NCBI RefSeq assembly: GCF_004614195.1
Contig: NZ_SPUM01000051.1
Location: forward strand, 1 to 34,340
Origin: Massilia horti
GTDB taxonomy: Bacteria > Pseudomonadota > Gammaproteobacteria > Burkholderiales > Burkholderiaceae_D
Direction of reading: 5' to 3'
DNA length: 34,340 nt
Shown here: in pieces, positions 17,744 to 26,591 of the stretch
How positions within the stretch are numbered: position 1 is the first letter of the stretch
Layout: each line of letters starts with the position of its first letter
Made by a program: the position numbers and the translations under genes
Notes under the pieces: model-generated
Told to the model about the DNA's origin: nothing
What the model saw: the letters and a program-made list of their open reading frames with translations, nothing else
Databases searched by the model: none

Positions 17744-17839
17744 CGTAGGGTGTGCAGCTTTGCTGCGCACGCGGTACGTGTGCATACCGGCGCCAACGAT
17801 ATTCAACCGTACCGCGTGCGCACTGGTGCGCACCCTACG
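17744..17839. repeat. Imperfect inverted repeat, MITE- or REP-pair-like
   Basis: The left arm 17744-17778 (CGTAGGGTGTGCA ... GCGCACGCGGTACG) and right arm 17808-17839 (CGTACCGCGTGCGCA ... TGCGCACCCTACG) are near-perfect reverse complements apart from a short internal difference, with a 29-base spacer. It lies between the convergent receptor and GH43 genes, after the terminator. The rest of 17690-17884 shows no gene. Confidence 0.7.
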
Positions 17840-17884
17840 CCCTGGCGAACGCCGCAGGCCAGGGTACTGCGAAGCGTACGTTAC

Positions 17885-19501
17885 TCAGCCAAAGGCCTGG
17901 TACCTGAAATTGCGGAACCTGACCTCGCCCTTGCCTGCCGCAAACAGGCCGGGCTTCAACGCCAGGAAGCCGCCGCGCACATTGTGATGGTAGCCGGACA
18001 CCTCCATCCCGCGCGGGTAGCGGCTCCATGCCTTCCCGTCAGTCGAGGTATGGATGCTGACGATGTGCTGGCGATTACGCAGCCGCACGAACACCCGGCT
18101 GCCATGCAGGTTCGGCGCGCCGCCATGCTCTTTACCGTACTGGTAAGTGGTGAAGCGGTCCGCATTCACGCCAACCCCGCAGTAGAGCCGGTCGTCATAA
18201 AAGAGCAGCAGACCGCCCCGGCTCTGCGGATCGATCTCGATTTCGCATGTGATCTCGTAGTCCTGGTCCGGCGCCACGAACAGAAGCGGCGACGAGTCCG
18301 AAGGCGTCGTGCCGCTCGCCTTCAGGTGCAGCACCCGGTCCTTGCGCAAGATGCGGTCCAGCTCCCCTGGCGAGGGATTGAAGAACTGCCACTGCAAGCC
18401 GTATTTGTCCGTTGAAAAATCGTCGGACAGCGCCATTCCGTGCACGCCGGCCTTGCCGCCGCGCGGCTTGCTGATCGGCTGGGACAGGTCGCCTCCGCCA
18501 AATTCGAGCCAGCCGTCCGCCGTCCAGGTCACGGGCGCCAGCAGCGTCTGGCGGCCAAGTGTCCAGAACCCGTTCTCGTAGCCGTGGTATACGCCCCACC
18601 AGTCGCCGCCTGGCCCTTCGACCAGCGACGCGTGGCCGCGCGACCACCATTTTTCCTCGGCGCGCGTCGTGCGCACGAGCGGGTTGCGTGGATGGTTCTC
18701 CCATGGGCCGTTGATGGAGCGCGAGCGGGCGGCGATGACCATGTGCCCGGTCGGCGGGCCAGCGGTGCCGCCGACTGCCAGGATCAGATAGAAGTACTCG
18801 CCGTGTTTCACCACCTTCGGGCCTTCCGGCGAAAAGCTTTCGACCTCCCAGCCCTCAGGGTAGCGCCATGCGTCGTACACGTGCTGTGGCTCGCCCACTG
18901 TGGCCAGGCCGTCGTCCGACAGGCGGACACGGTCGCCGCCGGAGAGGAACAACCAGCGTGACCCGTCCTCGCCGACCGCATGGCCGGGGTCGATGTGGCG
19001 CGGCAGGTTCAGGTCGATTGGATCGGACCATGGACCGCGAATGTCGTCGGCCCAGATCACCCATGACGTCGTCTTCGACCCTGGCGCGACGGTTTTCTTG
19101 GTCGGGATGTAGAGGTAGTAGCGGCCCTTTTGCTTGCACAGGTCGGGCGCCCAAACCGAACCGATGTTCCTGGTCAGCGCCGCCGTGATCGGCCGCCAGT
19201 TCACAAGATCCTGCGAATGCCAGATCACCAGCCCCGGATAGGCATTGAAGCTGGAGAAGGTCATGTAGTAGTCGGCGCCATCCTTCAGGATCGTCGGGTC
19301 GGGATGGTCGCCGGCGAGGATCGGGTTGAGGAACCGGCCGTCGCCGATGTCGGCCTTGCGCTGGCCTTCGATCCCGGGGGACCAGGTCACTGGCTTGGGC
19401 GCCGCGCTTTCGGCAGCGCTCGCACTTCGCGCGCCCAGCAACAGTGAACTGATTCCTACGGATTTGATCGCATCCCGGCGTGTCGGCATTTGCATCTCCA
19501 C
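17885..19501 (-). CDS. GH43 glycoside hydrolase, possibly Tat-exported
   Basis: A 538-residue enzyme paralogous in layout to the GH43 at 9407: propeller then C-terminal concanavalin-like domain (from about residue 353, LSDDFSTDKYGLQWQFFNPS). Catalytic residues are Asp68 (DHPDPTILKDGADYY), Asp171 (HIDPGHA) and Glu226 (FSPEGPKV). The leader contains PTRRDAIKSVG followed by a hydrophobic stretch and ARSASA, which fits a twin-arginine signal better than a plain Sec signal. It likely acts as beta-xylosidase, exo-xylanase or arabinofuranosidase in the periplasm or on the surface. It is 28 bases downstream of GH3 on the same strand, so the two form an operon driven by the promoter at 22255. It converges on the TonB receptor. 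Confidence 0.87.
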   Translation of the reverse strand: MEMQMPTRRDAIKSVGISSLLLGARSASAAESAAPKPVTWSPGIEGQRKADIGDGRFLNPILAGDHPDPTILKDGADYYMTFSSFNAYPGLVIWHSQDLVNWRPITAALTRNIGSVWAPDLCKQKGRYYLYIPTKKTVAPGSKTTSWVIWADDIRGPWSDPIDLNLPRHIDPGHAVGEDGSRWLFLSGGDRVRLSDDGLATVGEPQHVYDAWRYPEGWEVESFSPEGPKVVKHGEYFYLILAVGGTAGPPTGHMVIAARSRSINGPWENHPRNPLVRTTRAEEKWWSRGHASLVEGPGGDWWGVYHGYENGFWTLGRQTLLAPVTWTADGWLEFGGGDLSQPISKPRGGKAGVHGMALSDDFSTDKYGLQWQFFNPSPGELDRILRKDRVLHLKASGTTPSDSSPLLFVAPDQDYEITCEIEIDPQSRGGLLLFYDDRLYCGVGVNADRFTTYQYGKEHGGAPNLHGSRVFVRLRNRQHIVSIHTSTDGKAWSRYPRGMEVSGYHHNVRGGFLALKPGLFAAGKGEVRFRNFRYQAFG

Positions 19502-19529
19502 TTGTAATGATTGAGGTTTGCGGCGCGCT

Positions 19530-22157
19530 TTAGAACGGCTTCAACACTGCCTGCCCTTTGATGTTCACCCGGACTGCCGCCCCTGCAGCTGGCTTGGTGC
19601 CGGCCGGCTGGCCGCCACCAATCCACAGATCCACCGCACCGGACGGCACCACGCGCGTTCCCTTGGCGTCGATGATGCTCATATCCTGCGCATCGACCTT
19701 AAAGCTCACCTTGCGCGTTTCGCCAGCCTTCAGGTGAATGCGCTGGAAGCCCCTGAGCGACCGGATCGGTGCGCCGCCGGCCTTACGCGACACATAAAGC
19801 TGAACGACCTCGTCGCCATCGCGGCTGCCGCTATTGCGCACGTCGACCGATACGTCGACTGCATCGCCAGCCTTCACCGCGTTCTTGCTGACCGCCGGCC
19901 GGCCATAGGCGAAGGAGGTATAGCTCAAGCCGTAGCCGAACGGGTACAGCGGCTCGCCGCTAAAGTAGCGATAGGTGCGTCCCTTCATGCTGTAGTCGCC
20001 GAACGGCGGCAACTGATCGACCGACTTGTAGAAGGTGACCGGCAGGCGCCCCGCGGGGCTGAAGTCGCCCGCCAGCAGTTCCGCCACCGCCTGGCCGCCC
20101 TCGCCGCCCGGATACCAGGCTTCGACAATGGCCGGCAGGTTGGCCTCTGCCCAGTTCACGCTCATCGCACTGCCGTTCATCAGCACCAGGACTACCGGTT
20201 TGCCGGTCGCGTGCAGGCGCTCGAGCAGTTTTTGCTGCGGTGCCGGCAGGTCCATCGTGCCCCGGTCGCCGCCGGCGAAACCCGGCGCCTTGACGCTCAT
20301 CGCCTCGCCTTCGAAACGCGCCGTCAGTCCGCCGACGAATACGACCACGTCGGCCTGTTTCGCGGCCTTGAGCGCGACGTCGTCGCTGGCGCTTGGGCGG
20401 CTCCATTGCAGTCGATGGTCGCCGCGCGTGCCATTCTGCATGGCTTCGACGCGGATCGTGTATGCCTGGTTGGCAGTGAGCTCGATGTCGGTGTCCGAGG
20501 TCGGCCAGGCGATGTCCCACACGTCGGCGACCAGTTTGCCGTCGACGTAGATGCGATAGCCATTTTCGCCGGAATAGCGGAATCGGTAGATGCCGCTCTC
20601 GCTCGGCCGGATGTAGCCGGTCCAGCGGATGGAGGTTTCGCGCTCCTCGCGGGTGGGCGTGCCCCAGGCGACCCTGGCGTTCGGCTCGCTACGCACTGCA
20701 ACCGGCTTGCCCGCCAGTTTGATGCCCTTGAACTCTTCGGCTTTCAGCCCCGGCTCGTTGCAGGCGGCGTCCTGGCAGAGGGTGGTGTCGGGAATATCCT
20801 CCAGCGGCGGCGCGACCCAGCCCGTGCCTTCAACATAGCTCACCTGCGATGTCGCGAACCGTGCCTTGATTCCGGCGTAGACCGTGATCGGCTGGGACGG
20901 CGTACCGTTGTAGTTGCCAACCAGCGGGTCGACGCTGTTGGCATTCGGGCCGATGACGGCGATGCGGCCTGGCGCCGACTTGAAAGGCAGCAGGCCGGTG
21001 TTTTTCAGGAGGACCATCGATTCGCGCGCAGCCTGGGTCGACAATTTTCGGTGCTCCGGCGTATCGAAATCCTTCGCGGTGATGCCCGCGTACGGCCCTT
21101 CGCCCGGCGCGTCGAGCAGGCCCAGCCGCACGCGCGCCACCATCAGCCGCCGCACTGCTTCGTCGAGTTCGCTTTCCGAGATCAAGCCCTGCTTTACGGC
21201 CCTGACCGTCGTTGCCGGATCGGCGGTGTCTTTCGCGCCGGAGGAGCAGAACAGATCGGTGCCGGCCTTGATGGCGTTGGCCGCCGCCTCTTCCGGCGTC
21301 CTGACATAGGCATGCGACTTGGTCAAGTGGATGTCGGCGATGGCCGCGCAGTCCGAGACGACGTGGCCATCGAATTTCCAGTCCTTGCGCAGGATGTCCT
21401 TCAAGTAGTGCGGATTGGCACAGGCCGGGACTCCATCCAATGCATTGTAGGCGCACATGACCGCCTGCGATTTGGCTTGCGTGACCGCGGCGTGGAAGGC
21501 CGGAAGGTAGGTGTCGATGACATCGTGCAGCGACGGACGGACGTCCTCGCGATGGCGGGCCGGTTCCGGTCCGCTATGCACCGCGAAATGCTTGACCGTG
21601 GCGACAGTCTTGGGATGCTCGGGATCGTCGCCCTGCAGGCCGCCGATGAAGGCCACACCCATGCGCGCTGTAAGGAAAGGATCTTCTCCGTAGGTTTCCT
21701 GCCCGCGGCCCCAGCGCGGGTCGCGAAAAATGTTCACGTTCGGCGACCACACCGTCAACCCCGGGCCGCCGGCGATGCTGCCGTCCGGACGGCGCCGCGC
21801 CAGATACTTGGCGCGAAATTCGGTTGCGGTGGTGTCGGCGATGTCACGGATGAGTTGCGTGTTCCAGCTCGCGGCCATGCCGATCGCCTGTGGGAAGACG
21901 GTCGCTTCGCCAGCGCGCGCGACGCCGTGCAAGCCCTCGTTCCACCAGTTATAAGCAGGAATGCCAAGGCGGGGGATAGCGGGCGCGCGGTGCTGGATTT
22001 GCGCCGCTTTTTCCTCCAGCGTCATCTGTGATACCAGCTTGGCCGCGCGCTGTTCGGCCGGCGATGGCGCCTGGGTTTGCGCGTAGGCGCAGCCGACCAG
22101 CGTCGCGAGCCCAACTGCAAGGATACGGCGCGGGGCGCCGCCGGAGTGAAACGTCAT
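19530..22157 (-). CDS. GH3 beta-xylosidase/beta-glucosidase with PA14 insert
   Basis: An 875-residue exported enzyme. A signal peptide (about 1-26, ending GCAYAQ) is followed by the GH3 TIM-barrel domain (LGIPAYNWWNEGLHGVAR, WSPNVNIFRDPRWGRGQETYGEDP, VKHFAVHSGPE, nucleophile Asp269 in HVVSDCAAI). The alpha/beta sandwich domain (RESMVLLKN, IAVIGPNA) is interrupted by a PA14 domain at about 468-590 (FRYSGENGYRIYVDGKL). Then come the acid/base region FEGEAM (616-620), GFAGGDRG and a C-terminal fibronectin-III-like domain (YPFGYGLSYTSF onward). The WNEGLHGV and LEGE-type motifs are those of xylan 1,4-beta-xylosidases, so xylo-oligosaccharides are the likely substrate. First gene of an operon with GH43; operator copy C lies 150 bases upstream. 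Confidence 0.9.
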   Translation of the reverse strand: MTFHSGGAPRRILAVGLATLVGCAYAQTQAPSPAEQRAAKLVSQMTLEEKAAQIQHRAPAIPRLGIPAYNWWNEGLHGVARAGEATVFPQAIGMAASWNTQLIRDIADTTATEFRAKYLARRRPDGSIAGGPGLTVWSPNVNIFRDPRWGRGQETYGEDPFLTARMGVAFIGGLQGDDPEHPKTVATVKHFAVHSGPEPARHREDVRPSLHDVIDTYLPAFHAAVTQAKSQAVMCAYNALDGVPACANPHYLKDILRKDWKFDGHVVSDCAAIADIHLTKSHAYVRTPEEAAANAIKAGTDLFCSSGAKDTADPATTVRAVKQGLISESELDEAVRRLMVARVRLGLLDAPGEGPYAGITAKDFDTPEHRKLSTQAARESMVLLKNTGLLPFKSAPGRIAVIGPNANSVDPLVGNYNGTPSQPITVYAGIKARFATSQVSYVEGTGWVAPPLEDIPDTTLCQDAACNEPGLKAEEFKGIKLAGKPVAVRSEPNARVAWGTPTREERETSIRWTGYIRPSESGIYRFRYSGENGYRIYVDGKLVADVWDIAWPTSDTDIELTANQAYTIRVEAMQNGTRGDHRLQWSRPSASDDVALKAAKQADVVVFVGGLTARFEGEAMSVKAPGFAGGDRGTMDLPAPQQKLLERLHATGKPVVLVLMNGSAMSVNWAEANLPAIVEAWYPGGEGGQAVAELLAGDFSPAGRLPVTFYKSVDQLPPFGDYSMKGRTYRYFSGEPLYPFGYGLSYTSFAYGRPAVSKNAVKAGDAVDVSVDVRNSGSRDGDEVVQLYVSRKAGGAPIRSLRGFQRIHLKAGETRKVSFKVDAQDMSIIDAKGTRVVPSGAVDLWIGGGQPAGTKPAAGAAVRVNIKGQAVLKPF

Positions 22158-22254
22158 GTCATTGTCTCCAGTTCATTTTCGAATGATGCAAGCAGTACCG
22201 GCGACAGCCACGCGCAATCGCAGGCGCAGGTCGTCCGTTTGCAGGTGTCGCGAG

Positions 22255-22263
22255 ATGCTAGCA
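22255..22263 (-). promoter_or_regulatory. Extended -10 of the GH3/GH43 operon
   Basis: On the minus strand TGCTAGCAT lies in TCTGCTAGCATCTC, identical over 14 bases to the promoter at 8726. It predicts a leader of about 90 bases before the GH3 ATG at 22157. Confidence 0.6.
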
Positions 22264-22307
22264 GAGCAACATCCGGTTGCGGGATGACGTTAGGAGCATT
22301 TGCGCGA

Positions 22308-22338
22308 AATTGAAATGGGATTTGGTGGATTTGATGAC
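22308..22338 (-). promoter_or_regulatory. Putative XylR operator, copy C
   Basis: Read on the minus strand it contains CATCAAATCCACCA and then CCCATTTCAATT, 22 of 31 positions identical to copy B without gaps. It is oriented toward GH3, 47 bp before the -10. The remainder of the 315-base gap to the Rieske gene holds no gene. Confidence 0.65.
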
Positions 22339-22472
22339 GCACTATAGAGTGTACGGGATTTCGGTGAGTCGCCCGACCTGGTGTAAACTGGGCTTTTCCG
22401 CGTTCGCTAACGCTGCCGCTTTTAACTCGTGACGACAGTCGATGCTGCCGTTTACGCAAGGAGGCGTCACGC

Positions 22473-23579
22473 ATGCATGCAGTCCCTTGGCTGGATGGCG
22501 GTTCCATCGATCCGTCCGCAAGCGCGCAGGTCCGTGACCTGCGCCGTGTTCCCATCCACCCAGATCACTGGTATCCGCTGGCTTGGTCGAGCGAAGTCAG
22601 GCGTGGCAGAGCCCTCGGAGTGCTCTTTGCCGGCGAGCCGATCGTGCTGGCGCGTACCGAGTCCGGTACGCTATTCGCACTGGAAGATCGTTGCGCACAC
22701 CGGCAGGTGCCGCTGCACGCGGGCGTGGTGGAAGGCGACTGCATCCGCTGCGGCTATCACGGCTGGACTTATGACAGCACTGGCCGCTGCGTCAATGTGC
22801 CATACCTCGGGCGTGAGCGTCTGCCCAACGGCGTGCGTGCCTATCCCTGCCGGGAAGTGCACGGCCTTATCTTTGTCTTCCCCGGCGATGTGGCGCTGGC
22901 CAACGCGCGGCCGCTGCCCGCCTTGCCATCGGTGGCAAACAAGGCGTACAAGACGCGCCGCTTTGGCCGCGTGGTCAAGTGCCACTACTCCTTCATGCAC
23001 GAAAACCTGATGGACATGAACCACCAATTCCTGCACCGGCGCCAGATGGGACAGATGCGTGCGCGAGCGCGGGGCCGCCGTCGCGGCGAGGGTTGGCTGG
23101 AAGTGGACTACACGTTCGCGCGCAAAGGCAAGCAGCCCGTAGGCGAGGCGCTGGTGTTTGGCGCCAGCAGCAAGAACGGCGATCAGGACGACCAGGACGT
23201 GATGACGGTGCGCACCGAGTATCCGTACCAGACGCTCCAGATCCGGTCCGGCGACGGCACGTTAGTGATGGACCTATGGATCGTCTACGTGCCGCTGGAT
23301 GCGGCGCAGCGCACCAACCGCACGTTTGGCCTGCTTTCCATCCGCAGGCCCGGCATCCCGCTGGCACTGGACCTTGCATGGCCGCTACTGGTCTGGTTCA
23401 CGGAACGAATCTTCAAGGAGGATCGCTGGATCGTCGAGCTTGAGCAGGAGGCCCACGACAAGCAGGGTGCCGACTGGAACCACGAGGTGTTCCCGGTCAT
23501 CAACGAATTGCGAGACCTGTTGCGCAACTGCGGCGGCCGCACCGTAATCGCGCTCCGCAAGGCGGGCGACACGGCCTGA
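22473..23579 (+). CDS. Rieske non-heme iron oxygenase, alpha-subunit type
   Basis: A 368-residue cytoplasmic protein. The N-terminal Rieske [2Fe-2S] domain has Cys74-x-His76 (CAHRQVPL) and Cys93-x2-His96 (CIRCGYHGW). The catalytic domain has the mononuclear iron motif ENLMDMNHQFLH with Asp181 as the likely bridging residue and His184/His188 as ligands. Such proteins hydroxylate, demethylate or desaturate aromatic or other hydrophobic substrates with electrons from a reductase; no reductase or ferredoxin gene is nearby, so the partner is encoded elsewhere. The start at 22473 is supported by AAGGAGG at 22458-22464; another ATG lies at 22477 in a different frame. It is divergent from GH3 and shows no functional link to the xylan genes. 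Substrate unknown. Confidence 0.88.
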   Translation: MHAVPWLDGGSIDPSASAQVRDLRRVPIHPDHWYPLAWSSEVRRGRALGVLFAGEPIVLARTESGTLFALEDRCAHRQVPLHAGVVEGDCIRCGYHGWTYDSTGRCVNVPYLGRERLPNGVRAYPCREVHGLIFVFPGDVALANARPLPALPSVANKAYKTRRFGRVVKCHYSFMHENLMDMNHQFLHRRQMGQMRARARGRRRGEGWLEVDYTFARKGKQPVGEALVFGASSKNGDQDDQDVMTVRTEYPYQTLQIRSGDGTLVMDLWIVYVPLDAAQRTNRTFGLLSIRRPGIPLALDLAWPLLVWFTERIFKEDRWIVELEQEAHDKQGADWNHEVFPVINELRDLLRNCGGRTVIALRKAGDTA

Positions 23580-23815
23580 CGGCGAATCCGAGGCCCTGCG
23601 AGTGTTGCTGTCCCACAATACGTTGCATCGACTGCGGCGTGCGCCACTTGCTCGAGCATGAAAGCAGGCGCGGTCGCAACCGGCAACAACTTGGGTTGAA
23701 AGCCGCCGGATGCATGAGCCGCCCCAGCATCAGGCTTAGCCTTCATCAGAATAGGAACACATCATTCTGCGCGTAACCATTATTTAATTGACATCGCAAC
23801 GCGCTTTGGGATGTA

Positions 23816-25798
23816 ATGAAGGCGAGCACATCCCCACAACGGTTTGCGATCAGCATGAACCTGCCGCCCGATGACGACGACCACACCGTGATCGCGCCCG
23901 TCCCCGCCTTCCCCAACGCCCTGGCGGCGGGAACCATGTTGGGCGAGTTCGAGATAACGCGTGTCATCGGGCAAGGTGGCTTCGGCATCGTCTATCTGGC
24001 TCACGACCGTTCCCTCGGACGCGATGTCGCGCTGAAGGAATATATGCCGGCGGCATTTGCCGGACGCAGCGGCGAAACCCAGGTCACCATTCTTTCCGCG
24101 CATTATGCGGAAACCTTCAACGTCGGCTTGAGCAGCTTCGTCAAAGAAGCGCAGTTGCTGGCGAGCTTCGATCATCCCTGCCTGCTCAAGGTCTATCGCT
24201 TCTGGGAAGCCAACGGTACCGGCTACATGGCGATGCCCTATTACCAGGCGCCCACGCTCAAGCAAATGTTGAAGGACGAGCATGCCCTGCTGTCCTCCGA
24301 AGCCTGGCTCAAGACCTTTCTCGGCCATATCCTGGATGCGCTGCACGTGCTGCACGAGAAGCAGTGCTTTCACCGGGACATTGCGCCGGACAATATCTTG
24401 ATGCTGGACCGTGAGATTCCGTTGCTGCTCGATTTCGGCGCGGCGCGACGCGTGATCGGTGACATGACGCAGGCGCTGACGGTGATCCTCAAGCCGGGTT
24501 ACGCGCCAATCGAGCAATACGGCGAAATGGGGGACATGACGCAGGGGCCGTGGACCGACCTGTACGCGCTGGCCTCGGTGATCTACTTCATCATTGCCGG
24601 CAAGGTTCCGCAGGCCGCATTGTCGCGGCTGGCAGCGGATAAACTGGTACCGCTGGCCGAGAGCGCCAAGGGCCGCTATAGCCCAAGTTTTCTGGAGGCC
24701 ATCGATCGCGCGCTCGCCGTGCGGCCCGAACAGCGTCCGCAGAGCGTGGCAGACTTCCGCGCCCTGCTGCAATTGGAGGATGCACCTGTCACGCGGCTGC
24801 ACCGGCCCAGCACGGTGGCCGTTGCGCCGGCGGCATCGCTAGCCGGCAACGAGGTGGAGGAATGGGCGACTCCGGCACGAAGCCCGGGTTCCGACGATGC
24901 GCAGGCGCCGCCAGAAATCGATGGCACCGGCGCCGCAGCCGAGCGGCGCAAGCTTGCAATGCTGGGTACCGGCGCCGCCGTGGCGGTGGCGGCGCTCGTC
25001 GCTTTGTTGCTGTGGCCACATAAAGCACCGCCCCGACGCGTTTCCGCGCTGATACCCCCCCCGGCGCGGCCTGCTGCGGCATCGGTCGCGCCGCCCTGCC
25101 CGTTGCACCGTGCCGACGGCACACCGCTGTGTCCGGTGATGGTCAAAATACCGGCGGGCACCTATCGCATGGGCTCCCAGCCCGGCGACCGGGACGCGGC
25201 ACCGGAAGAATTCGGCGGCCAGCCGAAGGCGATCGCGGCCTTCGAGATGTCTGCCACCGAAGTGACGGCCGAACAATGGCAACTGTGCGTCGATGACGGC
25301 ATGTGCGCCGCACCGACGGTCGCCAGTCCGTTGCCGACCATGCCGGTCACCCAGGTGAGCTGGAATGCGGTCCAGGATTACATCGCCTGGCTCTCGAAGA
25401 AGACAGGGAAAACGTACCGCCTGCCAACCGAGGCGGAATGGGAATATGCGGCGCGCGCCGGGACCACGACGATCTTTCCGTGGGGCGACCGAATAGGCGA
25501 CTACAACGCCCACTGCGGCCAATGCGGCACGTTGGGCGAATATCCACAGACGGCGCCGGTCGGCAGTTTCAAGGCGTATGGCGGACTGTACGACATGCTT
25601 GGCAATGTCTACGAGTGGGTGGCCGATTGCTGGACACCTCACCACGGGGACAGCGGTGCCGACAGCGCCAGTTGCCAGAACAAGGTACAGAAAGGCGGCG
25701 CCTTCGATTCGATGGGCGCGGACGTGCGGCCGGTGGCGCGCACGTTCGGCGACCGGACCAAGGGCGATCCGCGCGTCGGATTCCGGCTCAGCAAATAA
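23816..25798 (+). CDS. Membrane Ser/Thr protein kinase fused to FGE-sulfatase (SUMF1)-like domain
   Basis: A 660-residue protein. Kinase domain about 45-320: GQGGFG (52-57), Lys74 in VALKEYMPAAF, HRDIAPDN (186-193, catalytic Asp188), DFGAAR (206-211) and YAPIEQY as activation-loop end. A Pro/Ala-rich linker precedes one transmembrane helix (about 381-400). Residues about 440-660 form an FGE-sulfatase/C-type-lectin-like domain (KIPAGTYRMGS, RLPTEAEWEYAARAG, FPWGD, GGLYDMLGNVYEWVADCW, DPRVGFRLS) that would lie in the periplasm. The architecture suggests an external or envelope sensor coupled to cytoplasmic phosphorylation; kinases with the KEYMP signature often accompany type VI secretion, but none is visible here. 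The ATG at 23816 has only a weak ribosome site; 23855 is an alternative start. The lipoprotein gene follows 51 bases later. Confidence 0.88.
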   Translation: MKASTSPQRFAISMNLPPDDDDHTVIAPVPAFPNALAAGTMLGEFEITRVIGQGGFGIVYLAHDRSLGRDVALKEYMPAAFAGRSGETQVTILSAHYAETFNVGLSSFVKEAQLLASFDHPCLLKVYRFWEANGTGYMAMPYYQAPTLKQMLKDEHALLSSEAWLKTFLGHILDALHVLHEKQCFHRDIAPDNILMLDREIPLLLDFGAARRVIGDMTQALTVILKPGYAPIEQYGEMGDMTQGPWTDLYALASVIYFIIAGKVPQAALSRLAADKLVPLAESAKGRYSPSFLEAIDRALAVRPEQRPQSVADFRALLQLEDAPVTRLHRPSTVAVAPAASLAGNEVEEWATPARSPGSDDAQAPPEIDGTGAAAERRKLAMLGTGAAVAVAALVALLLWPHKAPPRRVSALIPPPARPAAASVAPPCPLHRADGTPLCPVMVKIPAGTYRMGSQPGDRDAAPEEFGGQPKAIAAFEMSATEVTAEQWQLCVDDGMCAAPTVASPLPTMPVTQVSWNAVQDYIAWLSKKTGKTYRLPTEAEWEYAARAGTTTIFPWGDRIGDYNAHCGQCGTLGEYPQTAPVGSFKAYGGLYDMLGNVYEWVADCWTPHHGDSGADSASCQNKVQKGGAFDSMGADVRPVARTFGDRTKGDPRVGFRLSK

Positions 25799-25849
25799 GC
25801 AGGAAGAGCGCCGGAAGCAAGCCATTCCCATTCAGTAGCCGAGGTTGTC

Positions 25850-26548
25850 ATGATGCAGATTCTTCGCGCCGTCGCTCTCCTGCCCGTTCTTCTGGTGGCC
25901 GCCTGCGCCAACCAGGCGCCGCCGCCTCGGGGCGTGCCGGCGCATGTGAGCAACCCGGACATTGCTCCCCCGGCGACGCCTGCACCTACGCCCTTGGCCA
26001 ATGTCAAACCCCAGCCGGTCGTACCGCTGCCCGTTGTCGACGAATTAAAGCGCCAGCAGGCCCAGCAAAAAAAAGACGCGGACGACGAGGCGCAACGCCT
26101 GGCGCCCTACCAGAAGAACTTGTTCCAGGTTTTCAGGCTGAGCGAAACGCTGGCCGGATTCAAGCCCAAGGCGAAGGCTGTCGGAGTGTACGAGCTGGCC
26201 GCGTCCAAGACCGGCAAGCTCAGGCTGGCGCTGGCGCAGCTGCCTAACAGCCCGGCCCGGCTCGCCAGCGGCAGCTACGTGGTCAGCCTGGACCTGGCGA
26301 TCGACTATACCGAGAAGCAGGAATGCATTGCCAGCGCCTGCGCCGGCAAGTCCGAGCAGTTCGAACGGACCACCAACCACTCGGTGCAGCTCGCGCTCAA
26401 CCCGAAGAACAATTTTTCGGCGACGGCGACCTTGCCGCTGGTTGATGTCAAGACCACCAGCGCCAGCCCCAACTATCGCAGCAGCTATTCCAATCTGGTA
26501 TTGACAGTGCGCCGCATGACCGCGTCCGTCGCCAAGGTTCAGGAATGA
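25850..26548 (+). CDS. Putative lipoprotein, partner of the kinase
   Basis: A 232-residue protein with a lipoprotein signal (LPVLLVAAC, lipobox Cys20), then a Pro-rich linker and a helical Lys/Gln/Asp segment (ELKRQQAQQKKDADDEAQRL). The rest is a beta-rich domain with two Cys in ECIASACAGK and the repeated pattern of hydrophobic strands. I do not recognise a named family. It follows the kinase-FGE gene on the same strand with a short gap and is probably cotranscribed; it may be anchored in the outer membrane and interact with the periplasmic FGE-like domain, which is inference. Start codons at 25850 and 25853 are equally plausible. Confidence 0.75.
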   Translation: MMQILRAVALLPVLLVAACANQAPPPRGVPAHVSNPDIAPPATPAPTPLANVKPQPVVPLPVVDELKRQQAQQKKDADDEAQRLAPYQKNLFQVFRLSETLAGFKPKAKAVGVYELAASKTGKLRLALAQLPNSPARLASGSYVVSLDLAIDYTEKQECIASACAGKSEQFERTTNHSVQLALNPKNNFSATATLPLVDVKTTSASPNYRSSYSNLVLTVRRMTASVAKVQE

Positions 26549-26591
26549 ACAGCCCCGCAGCAAAAATGCCGCGACCAGGCCGTCATAGTCG

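Noticed and set aside
19518..22031. Open frame of about 840 codons antisense to GH3
   Set aside because: GH3 on the other strand is complete with signal peptide and catalytic motifs; the antisense product is His/Arg/Ala-rich noise.
23580..23815. Gap between the Rieske and kinase genes, checked for a small gene or RNA
   Set aside because: Neither a frame with a ribosome site nor a clear hairpin was found; it probably holds only the kinase promoter.
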